A stretch of DNA of 64,000 bases from Ruminococcus difficilis (GCF_016680995.1 NZ_JAEQMG010000163.1:124001-188000), one strand, 5' to 3'; numbered from the stretch's first letter, positions 31,824 through 40,823 are shown. Program-made: numbers and translations. The notes: a model not told the origin generated them from the letters alone.

Positions 31824-33182
31824 TTATCTGTCTTTCAGATCAACGTAGTCTTTTTCCTGACAAACGCTCATGTACGCGGGTCGGATGATCTTATTGACGT
31901 TCAGGAGCTCCTCGATGCGGTGAGCGCTCCATCCGGCAATGCGCGCTACGGCAAAGATCGGAGTATACAGCTCCTCGGGCAGTCCGAGCATCTTGTATAC
32001 AAAGCCGGAGTAGAAGTCCACGTTAGCGGATACGCCCTTATACATCTTGCGGTGCTCCGCAATGACCAGCGGTGCCAAACGCTCAATACGGCTGTACAAG
32101 CCGTATTCTTCCGTCATGCCCTTTTCCTCGGCGAGCTGTTCGACAAAGCCCTTGAATACGCGGGCACGGGGGTCTGAGATGGAATAGACCGCGTGACCGA
32201 TACCGTAGATCAGACCTCTGCGGTCGAACGCGTCCTTGGAGAGGATGCGGTTCAAATAAGCGGCGATCTCGTCGTCGTCTGTCCAATCCTTGACATTGTA
32301 CTTGATCTCGTTCATCATGCCCATCACACGCTTATTCGCGCCGCCGTGCTTGGGACCCTTCAGCGAACACAGCGCCGCAGCGATCGCGGAATAGGTGTCG
32401 GTGCCCGAGGAGGTGACGACGCAGGTGGTGAAGGTGGAGTTGTTACCGCCGCCGTGCTCCGCGTGGAGCATCAACGCCATATCCAGTACCTCCGCCTCCA
32501 GCGCGGTAAATTGACGATCCTCGCGCAGGGTGCTCAAGAGGATCTCCGCCGTGTGCTCACAGCGCTCGGGATTATGGATGAACAGGCTCTCGCCGTTGGA
32601 ATAGTGGTTATACGCCTGATAGGAATACACGGTCAACAGCGGGAACAGAGAGATCAGCTTCAGGCACTGGCGCAGGACGTTGTCGATCTCGAGGTTCATG
32701 ACGTCATTGTCATAAGAAGCCAAGGTCAGAACCGCCTTCGCCAAAGCGGTCATCATATCTTTTCCGGAAGCCTTGAGGATGACGTCGCGCACAAAATGCT
32801 TGGGCAATACGCGCGAATCGGACAGCAGCTCCATAAAGCCGTCCAGCTCCTCACGGTTCGGCAGCTTGCCGAACAGGAGCAGATAGGTCACTTCTTCAAA
32901 ACCGAGGCGTTTGTCGCGGTGACAGCCCGCGATGATATCTTCGATATTCACACCGCGGTAAAAGAGCTTGCCGTCGGTGGGGACAGGCTTGCCGTCTACG
33001 ATCTTATTCTGGCGGATCTCGCTGATATCGGTCAGACCGGTCAGTACGCCGCGACCGTTGAGATCGCGCAGACCGATGTTGACATTGTATTGGGAATAGA
33101 GGGCTTTCTCGATATTGTCGTTCTGAACACAGCTGGTCGCCAACTGCTGGATCCTTTCATCATTGGTACGAACCTGAGGCAT
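31824..33182 (-). CDS. gltA: Citrate synthase
   Basis: The enzyme condenses acetyl-CoA with oxaloacetate to citrate; here it probably feeds glutamate synthesis in an anaerobe with a partial TCA cycle. The 452-residue product has an N-terminal extension of about 45 residues, then GLTDISEIR, KLFYRGVNIEDI, and the catalytic block MLHAEHGGGNNSTFTT with SLKGPKHGGANKRVMGM. YGIGHAVYSISDPRARVFK supplies the third catalytic region. The length resembles other clostridial citrate/2-methylcitrate synthases of type II-like architecture. A strong promoter lies upstream. Confidence 0.95.
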   Translation of the reverse strand: MPQVRTNDERIQQLATSCVQNDNIEKALYSQYNVNIGLRDLNGRGVLTGLTDISEIRQNKIVDGKPVPTDGKLFYRGVNIEDIIAGCHRDKRLGFEEVTYLLLFGKLPNREELDGFMELLSDSRVLPKHFVRDVILKASGKDMMTALAKAVLTLASYDNDVMNLEIDNVLRQCLKLISLFPLLTVYSYQAYNHYSNGESLFIHNPERCEHTAEILLSTLREDRQFTALEAEVLDMALMLHAEHGGGNNSTFTTCVVTSSGTDTYSAIAAALCSLKGPKHGGANKRVMGMMNEIKYNVKDWTDDDEIAAYLNRILSKDAFDRRGLIYGIGHAVYSISDPRARVFKGFVEQLAEEKGMTEEYGLYSRIERLAPLVIAEHRKMYKGVSANVDFYSGFVYKMLGLPEELYTPIFAVARIAGWSAHRIEELLNVNKIIRPAYMSVCQEKDYVDLKDR

Positions 33183-33234
33183 TGCTTCACTTCCTTTATC
33201 TTCATTTGCGAATCAATATAATAGTATCCAGAAT

Positions 33235-33263
33235 ATTATACCTTATTTTTCGGGATTAGTCAA
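33235..33263 (-). promoter_or_regulatory. Promoter of citrate synthase
   Basis: On the minus strand TTGACT and TATAAT are separated by 17 nt. Confidence 0.85.
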
Positions 33264-33395
33264 ATCGATCCTGTAAAGGATGTATCGACCCGCACGATCC
33301 TTCAAACGGTACTGCCCGATATACTGATATAAAAGAATCCCTCGTTTTCACATAAACTCCCCTGTCCGTTCATAATTTGTTCATAATTCCAACAA
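33264..33395. other. Intergenic region between divergent promoters of citrate synthase and VTC genes
   Basis: AT-rich sequence without a gene. It contains a direct repeat of CATAATTTGTTCATAATT character near 33371-33388. Confidence 0.5.
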
Positions 33396-33424
33396 TTTAC
33401 TCACACAAAGCCCCCGTATACTAT
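33396..33424 (+). promoter_or_regulatory. Probable promoter of the VTC-DUF4956 operon
   Basis: TTTACT and TACTAT are separated by 17 nt. An R2 repeat lies in the leader. Confidence 0.6.
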
Positions 33425-33458
33425 AACCATAACATCAAGAGCACAAACAAATCCGATC

Positions 33459-33508
33459 GGATGAGATCGCCACAGGCTTGACACGAGTGTCAAAGCCCTC
33501 GCGATGAC
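33459..33508. repeat. Dispersed repeat, family R2, in the VTC leader
   Basis: GGATGAGATCGCCACA ... CCTCGCGATGAC around an inner GGCTTGACAC/GTGTCAAAGCC stem. It ends 26 nt before the VTC start. Confidence 0.8.
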
Positions 33509-33534
33509 GATCGATAAAGGAAAGGAGAATCACC

Positions 33535-34242
33535 ATGGCTTTTACCTATATCTTCCAACGAGTCGAAAAGAAATACATGCTCACTAAGGAGCAGTATGAA
33601 TCACTGATCGAAGCGATCACCCCTTATATGGAGGTCGACAAATACGGCGAGACCGAGATCCGCAACATCTACTTCGACAACACCGACGATGAGCTGATCG
33701 AGACCTCGCTGAGAAAGCCCACCTACAAAGAAAAGCTCCGCCTGCGCTCCTACGGCACACCCGACGGTGACAGCACCGTGTTCTTCGAGATCAAGAAAAA
33801 GTACCGCGGCATCGTCTACAAGCGCCGCGTTTCCATGACGCTGAATGAAGCGTATGAATACATCGAGGGCGGCAAGCTTCCCTCTCACATCAAGGGCAAC
33901 ATCCCCGCCGAGATCGACTACATGATGCGCCGCTACCGCTTAAGCCCCAAGGCGTTCATCAGCTACCGCCGCGTAGCATGGGCTGGTAAGGATAACCCCG
34001 ATCTGAGGATCACCTTCGACCGCGACATCACCTCGCGCTACGACGACACCCGACTCGAGAGTGAGTCAGACGGTCACAAGGTGCTTGGTAAAGACACCTA
34101 CCTGATGGAGATCAAGATCCCCGGCGCGATGCCCTTATGGCTGGCTCACGCGCTCAGCGAGAGAGGCATCTTCTCCCACAGCTTCTCGAAATTCGGCACC
34201 GCCCACGTTCAGCAGAAGATCAAGATGGCGTCAGGCTTCTGA
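33535..34242 (+). CDS. VTC-domain polyphosphate polymerase
   Basis: The 235-residue product matches the VTC domain, a triphosphate tunnel fold that in yeast Vtc4 makes polyphosphate from ATP. Visible parts are FQRVEKKYMLTKEQYESL, ETEIRNIYFDN, YKEKLRLRSYG, FFEIKKKYRGIVYKRR, and the late acidic LMEIKIPG. The basic and acidic residues lining the tunnel alternate as expected. AAAGGAG precedes the ATG. It is followed after 55 nt by a DUF4956 membrane protein, the usual partner. Polyphosphate synthesis at the membrane is the likely role; direct evidence in bacteria is limited. Confidence 0.9.
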   Translation: MAFTYIFQRVEKKYMLTKEQYESLIEAITPYMEVDKYGETEIRNIYFDNTDDELIETSLRKPTYKEKLRLRSYGTPDGDSTVFFEIKKKYRGIVYKRRVSMTLNEAYEYIEGGKLPSHIKGNIPAEIDYMMRRYRLSPKAFISYRRVAWAGKDNPDLRITFDRDITSRYDDTRLESESDGHKVLGKDTYLMEIKIPGAMPLWLAHALSERGIFSHSFSKFGTAHVQQKIKMASGF

Positions 34243-34297
34243 TACCACATTCATCAACAAATAAACAACTTGGATATTATCAAAGGAGGAACAGATC

Positions 34298-34963
34298 ATG
34301 ACATTCAACACCATTTTTTCAGGCGACAGCATCACCCTGACACAGGGACTCATCGCAGCAGGCACAGCGCTTCTGCTCGGATTCATTTCATCCTACGTTT
34401 ACCGCTTTAAGAGCTATTGCTCCAAGAGCTTTGCCGTGACACTCACCATCATCCCCACCATCGTCGCGATGCTGATCATGATGGTCAACGGCCTGTCCGC
34501 AGGCGCGGGCATCGCGGTACTCGGCGTATTCTCACTGGTACGCTTCCGCTCTCAGCCCGGTTCCTCACGCGAGCTGCTTGCGATCATGCTTTCCATGGCG
34601 ATCGGTCTGGCGTGCGGTGGCGGTTATATCACCTTCGCGGTATTCGCGGCAGTGGTCGTATGCGTCGTATGGATCATCCTCTTCGCGACGCCCTTCGGCA
34701 ACACCGCCAAGAAGGAACTGCGGATCGAGATCCCCGAGAACCTCGACTATGAGGGTCTCTTCGACGACATCTTCAAGGAATTCACCACCAAGAACGAGGT
34801 CATCACCGTCAAGACCGTCCAGATGGGCAGCGTGTATGAGCTCAGATACCATATCTCCATGAAAAAGGATAAGAATGAGAAGGCGTTCATCGACGCGATC
34901 CGCGCCCGCAACGGCAACCTGCCCGTATCCTGCGGCAGAGCCAAGAACGAAACCGAGCTCTGA
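34298..34963 (+). CDS. DUF4956 membrane protein, partner of VTC-domain protein
   Basis: The 221-residue product has four membrane helices in residues 15-135, including SYVYRFKSYCSKSFAVTLTI and the conserved GLSAGAGIAVLGVFSLVRFR SQPGSS region. A cytoplasmic alpha/beta domain follows (about 140-221). The G-A-F-SLVRFRS motif is diagnostic of DUF4956. The gene lies directly after the VTC-domain gene with an AAAGGAGG site, so they form an operon. It probably provides a membrane anchor or channel for polyphosphate; this is inferred from the pairing. Confidence 0.9.
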   Translation: MTFNTIFSGDSITLTQGLIAAGTALLLGFISSYVYRFKSYCSKSFAVTLTIIPTIVAMLIMMVNGLSAGAGIAVLGVFSLVRFRSQPGSSRELLAIMLSMAIGLACGGGYITFAVFAAVVVCVVWIILFATPFGNTAKKELRIEIPENLDYEGLFDDIFKEFTTKNEVITVKTVQMGSVYELRYHISMKKDKNEKAFIDAIRARNGNLPVSCGRAKNETEL

Positions 34964-35091
34964 TATCGCATCAAAACAAATTACCTGATAACAACAGCAA
35001 AGCATGTTTTCTTCTTCATTTCATCACTCCGGATATCATCGACAGATACAAAAACCTAACCCTCTACTCCTCTAACGATATATCCAAACAG

Positions 35092-35133
35092 GTAGCGGCG
35101 GCACTCATCGGGTGTCGCCGTTATCTGTTTTCA
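35092..35133 (+). terminator. Probable terminator of the VTC-DUF4956 operon
   Basis: GCGGCGGCAC / GGTGTCGCCG imperfect stem, then TTATCTGTTTT. Confidence 0.6.
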
Positions 35134-35157
35134 TCAGCATAAATTCGGCAAAAAGCC

Positions 35158-35186
35158 TTGCGTCTGCTCTCTCAAACTCGTATAAT
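35158..35186 (+). promoter_or_regulatory. Promoter of the TetR gene
   Basis: TTGCGT and TATAAT are separated by 17 nt. Confidence 0.7.
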
Positions 35187-35192
35187 AGAAAG

Positions 35193-35214
35193 TGAGCCGG
35201 AGGTATACGGCTCA
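35193..35214. promoter_or_regulatory. Putative TetR operator
   Basis: Perfect 7-bp inverted repeat TGAGCCG-N8-CGGCTCA, placed right after the -10 and covering the start of transcription. Position and symmetry fit autorepression by the TetR protein encoded next. Confidence 0.65.
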
Positions 35215-35236
35215 ATTCATCCCCGCAGAGGTCCTT

Positions 35237-35782
35237 ATGTCACAGTTAACGCAAAAAGCCATCCATAATTCCTTTACCAAGCTGCTCGATAGCAAGCCCA
35301 TCGACCGCATCACCATCAAAGATATCACCGATGACTGCGGTATTTCGCGCAACACCTTTTACTACCACTATGCCGACCTGCCCGCGCTGGTCGAAGAAAT
35401 GCTGATGGAAAGAGCCGAGGAGTTGATCAAAGCCTATCCCTCGATCGATTCGCTGGAGGAATGTGTCAACGTCGGCGCGCAGTTCGTGCTGCAAAACAAA
35501 CGCGCCGCCAACCATATCTACAACTCGTCCCACCGCTATATCTATGAGCGCTGCCTGATGAAGGTCTGCCGCGCGGTGGTCGCCGAATACTTTGAGATCG
35601 CGGTCCCGAAGGGCAGCTTCAGCGCCGAGGAACGAGAGCTGTTGATCGAATACTACAAGTGCGTCAGCTTCGGTATCATCGCCGACTGGTGCGACAAGGG
35701 TATGCGGGACGATTACTCCGATTCCTTCAAAAAGCTGCTCGATCTGCGCAGAAAGATGCTCGCGACTGATTACATCAAATAA
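35237..35782 (+). CDS. TetR family transcriptional regulator
   Basis: The 181-residue product has an N-terminal TetR HTH (IDRITIKDITDDCGISRNTFYYHYADLPALVEEML, about 17-51). The alpha-helical C-terminal domain resembles the TetR_C_33/DhaS-like group. The start at 35237 follows GAGG with 5-nt spacing; an ATG at 35192 lies inside the operator. A perfect inverted repeat overlaps its promoter start. The next genes on the same strand encode an MMPL transporter and a YhgE-like protein, likely targets, although 467 nt with repeats and a hairpin separate them. Confidence 0.93.
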   Translation: MSQLTQKAIHNSFTKLLDSKPIDRITIKDITDDCGISRNTFYYHYADLPALVEEMLMERAEELIKAYPSIDSLEECVNVGAQFVLQNKRAANHIYNSSHRYIYERCLMKVCRAVVAEYFEIAVPKGSFSAEERELLIEYYKCVSFGIIADWCDKGMRDDYSDSFKKLLDLRRKMLATDYIK

Positions 35783-35881
35783 AAAATCTCTTAAGTTGTG
35801 GAGGAACAAAAAACAGGAAACTTATTCCCACAGTTTTTAGACAATACGCTATAACACTTCTTAGGATAGGTTCCGCCTAAA

Positions 35882-35948
35882 CGCCTTCCCCTCGGGGGGA
35901 AGGTGGGCTTTTCGGCTCCAAATGAGCCGAAAAGGTCGGATGAGGGGC
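35882..35948. repeat. Two-hairpin dispersed repeat, family R6
   Basis: GCCTTCCCC-TCG-GGGGAAGGTGGGC is followed by TTTTCGGCT-N7-AGCCGAAAA and GGTCGGATGAGGGG. Relatives lie at 40659-40711 and 48318-48379. Confidence 0.75.
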
Positions 35949-36050
35949 TGTCCTATCTGTCTTATCTATGATACAAAGAGTGAGTTGCTTCTCTGATATA
36001 ACGGTCACGCTCAGCTGTAATTGACTTCGTCGCGATAGTTGAATCGTCTG

Positions 36051-36105
36051 CCTCTCATCAGTCAAGCAAAGCTTGACAGCTTCCCCCCGAGGGGAAGCCT
36101 TTTTT
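36051..36105. repeat. Divergent R1-type two-hairpin element, may also act as terminator
   Basis: CTCATCAGTCAAGC-AAA-GCTTGACAGCTT is followed by a CTTCCCC/GGGGAAG stem and a T run (TTTTTTATTTTTT). The order CAGTC-stem-GACAGCT-second stem-AAGCC parallels the R1 copies. The hairpin with T tract would terminate plus-strand transcription from tetR. Confidence 0.65.
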
Positions 36106-36249
36106 ATTTTTTGCGCAAAAGTGCGGATATGCCCAAATTTTGGGCACAAAAAAATCTTTGCAAATGGTAATCGTTCTTTCCATATTGTATTTTATATAAG
36201 TGGTATAACGCTGTGTAAAAGCGTTACATACAGAATCGAAGGTGAAAGA
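36106..36249. promoter_or_regulatory. Regulatory region upstream of the MMPL gene
   Basis: Two symmetrical sites are visible: TGCCCAAA-T-TTTGGGCA (about 36128-36144) and TAACGCT-N7-AGCGTTA (about 36206-36226). The second lies about 25 nt before the start codon and could be a repressor site. Neither matches the operator at 35193-35214. No confident -35/-10 pair was found. Confidence 0.4.
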
Positions 36250-38334
36250 ATGAAACTATCCAAAGCGATTGTAAAGCTGCGCGTCCCGATCGTACTGCTG
36301 ACGCTGGTGCTGATGATCCCGGCGTTCATCTTTATGCTCAACACGCGCATCAATTATGATATGCTCACCTACCTGCCCGAGAGCATGGACACCGTCAAGG
36401 GTCAGAACATCCTGATGGACGAATTCGGCAAGGGCGCGTTCTCGTTCATTATCCTGGAGGATATGCCCGACAAGGATGTTGCCGCGCTCAAAGAAAAGGT
36501 CGAGCAGGTCGAACAGGTCGACAGTGTGTTGTGGTACAACGACGTCGCGGACATCTCCGTCCCCAAGGAGTTTTTGCCCGATAAGGTGTACAACGCCTTC
36601 AACACCGACCACAGTACCGTGATGGCGGTCTTCTTCAAGACCTCTACCTCATCCGACGAGACGATGGACGCGATCCGCGAGATCCGCTCCATCACGGGCG
36701 AAAAATGCTTTGTCTGCGGTCTGTCGGCACTGGTCACGGATTTGAAAGACCTGTGTGAGCGGGAAGAACCCATCTATGTCGGCATCGCCGTCGTCCTCGC
36801 GCTCGTCGCGATGATCGTCCTGTTGGACAACTGGCTGATCCCTCTTGTGTTCCTCGCCTCCATCGGCATGATGATCGTGCTCAATCTCGGCACCAACTTC
36901 TTCCTCGGCGAGATCTCCTACATCACCAAGGCGCTGTCCGCGGTATTACAGCTCGCCGTCACGATGGACTACAGCATTTTCCTGTGGCACAGCTACAATG
37001 AGCAAAAAGAGATCCACAGCGATAATAAAGAGGCGATGGCGGTCGCGATCCACCAAACCTTCCTCTCCGTCGTCGGCTCCTCCATCACCACGATCGCGGG
37101 CTTTATCGCGTTGTGCTTCATGACCTTTACGCTCGGCCGCGATCTCGGTATCGTCATGGCGAAGGGCGTGCTCTTCGGCGTGATCGGCTGTCTGACCGTT
37201 CTGCCGTCACTGATCCTGATCCTCGACAAGCCGCTGTCAAAGCTCAACCATCGCTCGCTGATCCCGAGCATGAAGAAGCTCTCCGGCGGCATCGTCAAGA
37301 TCTTCCCTGTATTCCTGATCGTCTTCGTCCTGTTGATCCCGCCGTTTTTGTACGGCTACATCCAGACCAACAACGAAGTTTACTATGATATGGCAGAGTG
37401 TCTGCCCGAGGAAATGGATTTTGTCATCGCGAATACCAAGCTCAGCGAGGACTTCAACATCTCCTCCACCCATATGATCCTGATGGACAGCTCCATCGAC
37501 AACAAAGAAGTCAAAAAGATGATCGGCGAGATGGAACAGGTCGACGGCGTCAAGCAGGTATTGGGCATCGAAAGCCTACTCGGTTCCACCGTTCCCGAGG
37601 ACATCCTGCCCTCCCATATCAAAGATATATTGGAGAACGACCGCTATGAGCTGATGCTCGTCAACAGCGAGTATCACAGCGCGAGCGACGCGGTCGGCGC
37701 TCAGATCGACTCCCTCAACGAGATCCTGCACCGCTACGATCCCAAGGGAATGCTCATCGGCGAGGCGCCGTGCATGAAGGATATGATCGACACCACGGGT
37801 CACGATTTTGAGGTCGTCAACCTGATCTCGATCATCGCGATCTTCGTCATCATCGCGCTGGTGGAACGCAGTATCAGCCTGCCGTTCATCCTGATCTCCG
37901 TGATCGAGCTGGCGATCTTCATCAACCTCGGTCTGCCCCACTACTTCGGCGAGTCATTGCCGTTCATCGCACCCATCTGCATCAGCACCATCCAGCTCGG
38001 CGCGACCGTCGACTACGCGATCCTGATGACCACGCGCTACAAATCGGAGCGGATCTCGGGCGTGGAGAAAAAGGAAGCCATGCGCACGACCCTCACCGCC
38101 TCTATCCCCTCCATCCTCGTCAGCGGAATCGGCTTGTTCGCAGCGACCTTCGGCGTGGCGGTCTACTCCGACATCGACATCATCAGCTCCATGTGTATGC
38201 TGCTCGCGCGCGGTGCCGTCATCAGTATGCTGATGGTCATCTTCATCCTGCCGGCGCTGCTGCTGCTCTGTGACAAACCCATCTGCTACACCACGATGGG
38301 GATGCGCAAATGTGTCAGAAAAACGATCAAATGA
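36250..38334 (+). CDS. MMPL/RND-superfamily transporter
   Basis: The 694-residue product has the RND-type layout: a first helix (about 12-30), a large extracytoplasmic loop (about 30-180), six helices, a second loop (about 360-520), and five to six more helices. The AVTMDYSIFLWHSYNE and GATVDYAILMTTRYK segments carry the GxxxDY motif that forms the proton relay in helices 4 and 10. These pumps export lipids or hydrophobic compounds. GAAGGTGAAAG precedes the ATG at 36250. It is 32 nt upstream of a YhgE-like secreted protein gene, a pairing seen in Gram-positive MMPL loci, and downstream of a TetR gene. Confidence 0.93.
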   Translation: MKLSKAIVKLRVPIVLLTLVLMIPAFIFMLNTRINYDMLTYLPESMDTVKGQNILMDEFGKGAFSFIILEDMPDKDVAALKEKVEQVEQVDSVLWYNDVADISVPKEFLPDKVYNAFNTDHSTVMAVFFKTSTSSDETMDAIREIRSITGEKCFVCGLSALVTDLKDLCEREEPIYVGIAVVLALVAMIVLLDNWLIPLVFLASIGMMIVLNLGTNFFLGEISYITKALSAVLQLAVTMDYSIFLWHSYNEQKEIHSDNKEAMAVAIHQTFLSVVGSSITTIAGFIALCFMTFTLGRDLGIVMAKGVLFGVIGCLTVLPSLILILDKPLSKLNHRSLIPSMKKLSGGIVKIFPVFLIVFVLLIPPFLYGYIQTNNEVYYDMAECLPEEMDFVIANTKLSEDFNISSTHMILMDSSIDNKEVKKMIGEMEQVDGVKQVLGIESLLGSTVPEDILPSHIKDILENDRYELMLVNSEYHSASDAVGAQIDSLNEILHRYDPKGMLIGEAPCMKDMIDTTGHDFEVVNLISIIAIFVIIALVERSISLPFILISVIELAIFINLGLPHYFGESLPFIAPICISTIQLGATVDYAILMTTRYKSERISGVEKKEAMRTTLTASIPSILVSGIGLFAATFGVAVYSDIDIISSMCMLLARGAVISMLMVIFILPALLLLCDKPICYTTMGMRKCVRKTIK

Positions 38335-38366
38335 ATCGAGTTTAGATAGAGTAAAGGAGAGTTATT

Positions 38367-40583
38367 ATGAAAAGACTGATCAAACTGATGAGCATCATCC
38401 TTTGTCTGGCGATCGCGCTGTCGACCTCGCTGATGGGTGTATTCGCCCTGTCGCTCCAAGGCGTCAGCCTGAAATCCGACGACGACAAGGCCACCGCCGA
38501 TGAAGCGCCTCTCTACAAGGAAGAGACCGTCTATGTCATGGCGAAAGCCGACGGTACGGTCGACAAGATCATCGTCAGCGACTGGATCAAGAACAATGAC
38601 CATGCCGACGTCATCAAGGACGTCGCCGCGCTGGGCGATATCGAAAATGTCAAGACCGACGCGTCCTTCACGATGGACAGCGACAATATGCGCGTATGGC
38701 AGACGAACGGCGAGGATCTGTATATTCAAGGCGAAGGCAACACGCCGTTGCCCGTTGATCTATCCCTCACCTACACCCTCGACGGCAAGGTCGTCACACC
38801 CGACGAGATCGCCGGCAAGAGCGGCGACGTCACCATCCGCTTTGACTATACCAACAACCAATACGAAAATGTTGAAATAGACGGCAAGGAAGAGCGCATC
38901 TATGTGCCGTTCTTCATGCTCTCTGGTCTGTTCCTCGACAGCTCCCAATTCAGCGACGTGCATGTCACCAACGGCAAGGTCGTTTCCGACGGCGACCGCA
39001 TCATCGTCGCGGGTATCGCGTTCCCGGGCTTACAGCATGATCTGGGACTGAGCCGTGATACGGTCGAGATCCCCGATTACTTTGAGATCACCGCCCACAC
39101 CGACAACTTTAAGCTCGGCACGACCGTCACCATAGCCGCGAACGGATTCTTTGATGAAATTGGCACGGACAAGATCGACAGCATCGAGGATCTGAACGAT
39201 TCTCTCGACAAGCTCGACTCCGCCATGTCGGCGCTGATCGACGGCTCGTCACAGCTGTACAGCGGTCTGAATACCCTGCTCGAAAGCTCCGGCACTCTGA
39301 CGTCCGGCGTAGACGCGATCTATGACGGCTCCGTACAGCTCAACGACGGCGCAAAGCAGGTCAACAACGGCGCGGGCGCACTGGAAAACGGCGCGTCGAC
39401 CCTGAGCGCGGGCAGCGTCACACTGGACAACGGCGCGCTGGATCTGTACAGCGGTCTGAATACTCTCGACCTCAATAGCTCCAAGCTGACCAACGGCAGT
39501 AACGCCACCTTCTCCGCTCTGCTCTCCACCGCGCGATCCTCACTCCAAAGCGCGGGTCTGGACGTTCCGGAGCTGACAAAGGATAACTACGCCGCCGTAC
39601 TCGATCAGCTTGTAAGCCAACTCTCCGACGATAATGTCAAAGCAAAGGCGACCGCCGCCGCAAAGGAAAAGGTCACCGCAAGCGTAGAAGCGAACCGTGA
39701 CGCCGTCACCGCCGCTGTCACTGCCGCCGTCAGAGAAAATGTAGAAGCACAGGTCACAGCGAGCGTACACGATCAGGTCACCGCCGCCGTGATCGGCAAT
39801 CTGGGCTACAGCGTAGACGAATACAATGCCGCCGTAGCCGAAGGGTTGGTCGATGAAGCGACGCAGGCGCAGGTCGCCGGCGCGATCGAATCACAGATGA
39901 ATTCCGAAAGCACACAAAGCACCATCACCTCTCTCACCGACCAAAATATGCAGAGTGATGCGGTACAGGCGACTATCGCCTCTAACACAGACGCGAAGAT
40001 CGCCGCGCTGATCGACGAGAACATGCAGAGCGAAGAGGTGCAAAAGGCGATCGCCGACGCGCTGGCAAGCGCCAAAGCCGGCAGAGAGAAGATCACGGCG
40101 CTGAAAGCTCAGCTCGACAGCTACGGCACCTTCGATTCCGGCTTGCAGGATTATACAAACGGCGTCGGCTCCGCGGCAGGCGGCGCGTCACAGCTCCACA
40201 GCGGCACCACAACACTGCGCAACGGAGCCGCCGATCTCAGTCTGGGCGCATCTCAGCTCCATTCGGGCACACAGTCGCTCAGCGACGGCGCTTCGGCACT
40301 GACCGACGGTATCCTCACCCTCAAGAACGGCGTTCCCGCTCTGACCGAGGGCGTGACGTTATTGCGCGACGGCGCGATGACGCTGAACGAGGGACTGAAA
40401 ACCTTCAACACCGAGGGTATCAGCAAGATCACTTCTCTGAAGGACAGCGACCTGAGCAAGATCGCCACCCGCCTGAAAGCGACCGCCGATGTCGCCAAGC
40501 ACTACAAGTCCTACTCCGGTCTGACCGACGAGATGGACGGCGAAGTCAAGTTCATCTACAAGACCGAAGAGATCGAAAAATAA
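38367..40583 (+). CDS. Secreted YhgE/Pip-like repeat protein, partner of the MMPL transporter
   Basis: The 738-residue product has a signal peptide (about 1-27) and no obvious C-terminal anchor. After a beta-rich domain (about 40-260) there are heptad-like L..GA..L..G repeats typical of YhgE/Pip proteins: QLNDGAKQVNNGAGALENGA (about 325-345) and again QLHSGTTTLRNGAADLSLGA (about 610-630). Between them lies an Ala/Gln-rich coiled-coil region (about 425-590) with KVTASVEANRDAVTAAVTAA. Repeats of this type form long rod structures. Full-length YhgE proteins carry membrane helices, so this lacks the usual membrane domain; the adjacent MMPL pump may supply it. Confidence 0.85.
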   Translation: MKRLIKLMSIILCLAIALSTSLMGVFALSLQGVSLKSDDDKATADEAPLYKEETVYVMAKADGTVDKIIVSDWIKNNDHADVIKDVAALGDIENVKTDASFTMDSDNMRVWQTNGEDLYIQGEGNTPLPVDLSLTYTLDGKVVTPDEIAGKSGDVTIRFDYTNNQYENVEIDGKEERIYVPFFMLSGLFLDSSQFSDVHVTNGKVVSDGDRIIVAGIAFPGLQHDLGLSRDTVEIPDYFEITAHTDNFKLGTTVTIAANGFFDEIGTDKIDSIEDLNDSLDKLDSAMSALIDGSSQLYSGLNTLLESSGTLTSGVDAIYDGSVQLNDGAKQVNNGAGALENGASTLSAGSVTLDNGALDLYSGLNTLDLNSSKLTNGSNATFSALLSTARSSLQSAGLDVPELTKDNYAAVLDQLVSQLSDDNVKAKATAAAKEKVTASVEANRDAVTAAVTAAVRENVEAQVTASVHDQVTAAVIGNLGYSVDEYNAAVAEGLVDEATQAQVAGAIESQMNSESTQSTITSLTDQNMQSDAVQATIASNTDAKIAALIDENMQSEEVQKAIADALASAKAGREKITALKAQLDSYGTFDSGLQDYTNGVGSAAGGASQLHSGTTTLRNGAADLSLGASQLHSGTQSLSDGASALTDGILTLKNGVPALTEGVTLLRDGAMTLNEGLKTFNTEGISKITSLKDSDLSKIATRLKATADVAKHYKSYSGLTDEMDGEVKFIYKTEEIEK

Positions 40584-40592
40584 GGATAACCA

Positions 40593-40622
40593 AAAGAGGC
40601 TGCACTCCGCAGCCTCTTTTTT
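40593..40622 (+). terminator. Terminator after the YhgE-like gene, copy 1
   Basis: AAGAGGCTGC-ACTCC-GCAGCCTCTT hairpin followed by Ts. Nearly the same hairpin occurs again at 40728-40755. Confidence 0.93.
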
Positions 40623-40658
40623 CGAAATAGACATTGATTTAGGAGCAGAGCGTTTTCG

Positions 40659-40711
40659 AGCCTCCCTCTGACGAGGGAGGTGCCGAGCAATCAAGCGAGG
40701 CGGAGGGGGCA
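40659..40711. repeat. R6-type dispersed repeat between two copies of the same terminator
   Basis: AGCCTCCCT-CTGACG-AGGGAGGTGCC with a second arm GCGAGGCGGAGGGGGCAG. Confidence 0.7.
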
Positions 40712-40727
40712 GAATAGTCTTTTCTGC

Positions 40728-40755
40728 AAGAGGCTGCGCAACGCAGCCTCTTTTT
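40728..40755 (+). terminator. Second copy of the YhgE-like gene terminator
   Basis: GAGGCTGC-N5-GCAGCCTC followed by five Ts. The stem is identical to that at 40593-40622. Confidence 0.88.
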
Positions 40756-40794
40756 CTTACAAAAAGATAACGATCCGCAAATCCAAAAGCATGA

Positions 40795-40823
40795 TTGATT
40801 TTTGCACCCACGTATGGTAGAAT
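40795..40823 (+). promoter_or_regulatory. Promoter of the DtxR-family gene
   Basis: TTGATT and TAGAAT are separated by 17 nt. The -10 context TATGGTAGAATAAGG is shared with the DUF3783 promoter at 23041. Confidence 0.75.

Noticed and set aside
32193..33221. Open frame opposite citrate synthase
   Set aside because: Shadow of a conserved gene; no SD and no recognisable domain.
36128..36144. TGCCCAAA-T-TTTGGGCA as the TetR operator
   Set aside because: It does not resemble the inverted repeat at the tetR promoter and lies far from any clear promoter; left as an unassigned site.
36073..36249. Upstream in-frame extension of the MMPL protein
   Set aside because: The extension translates repeat and promoter sequence; the SD fits ATG 36250.
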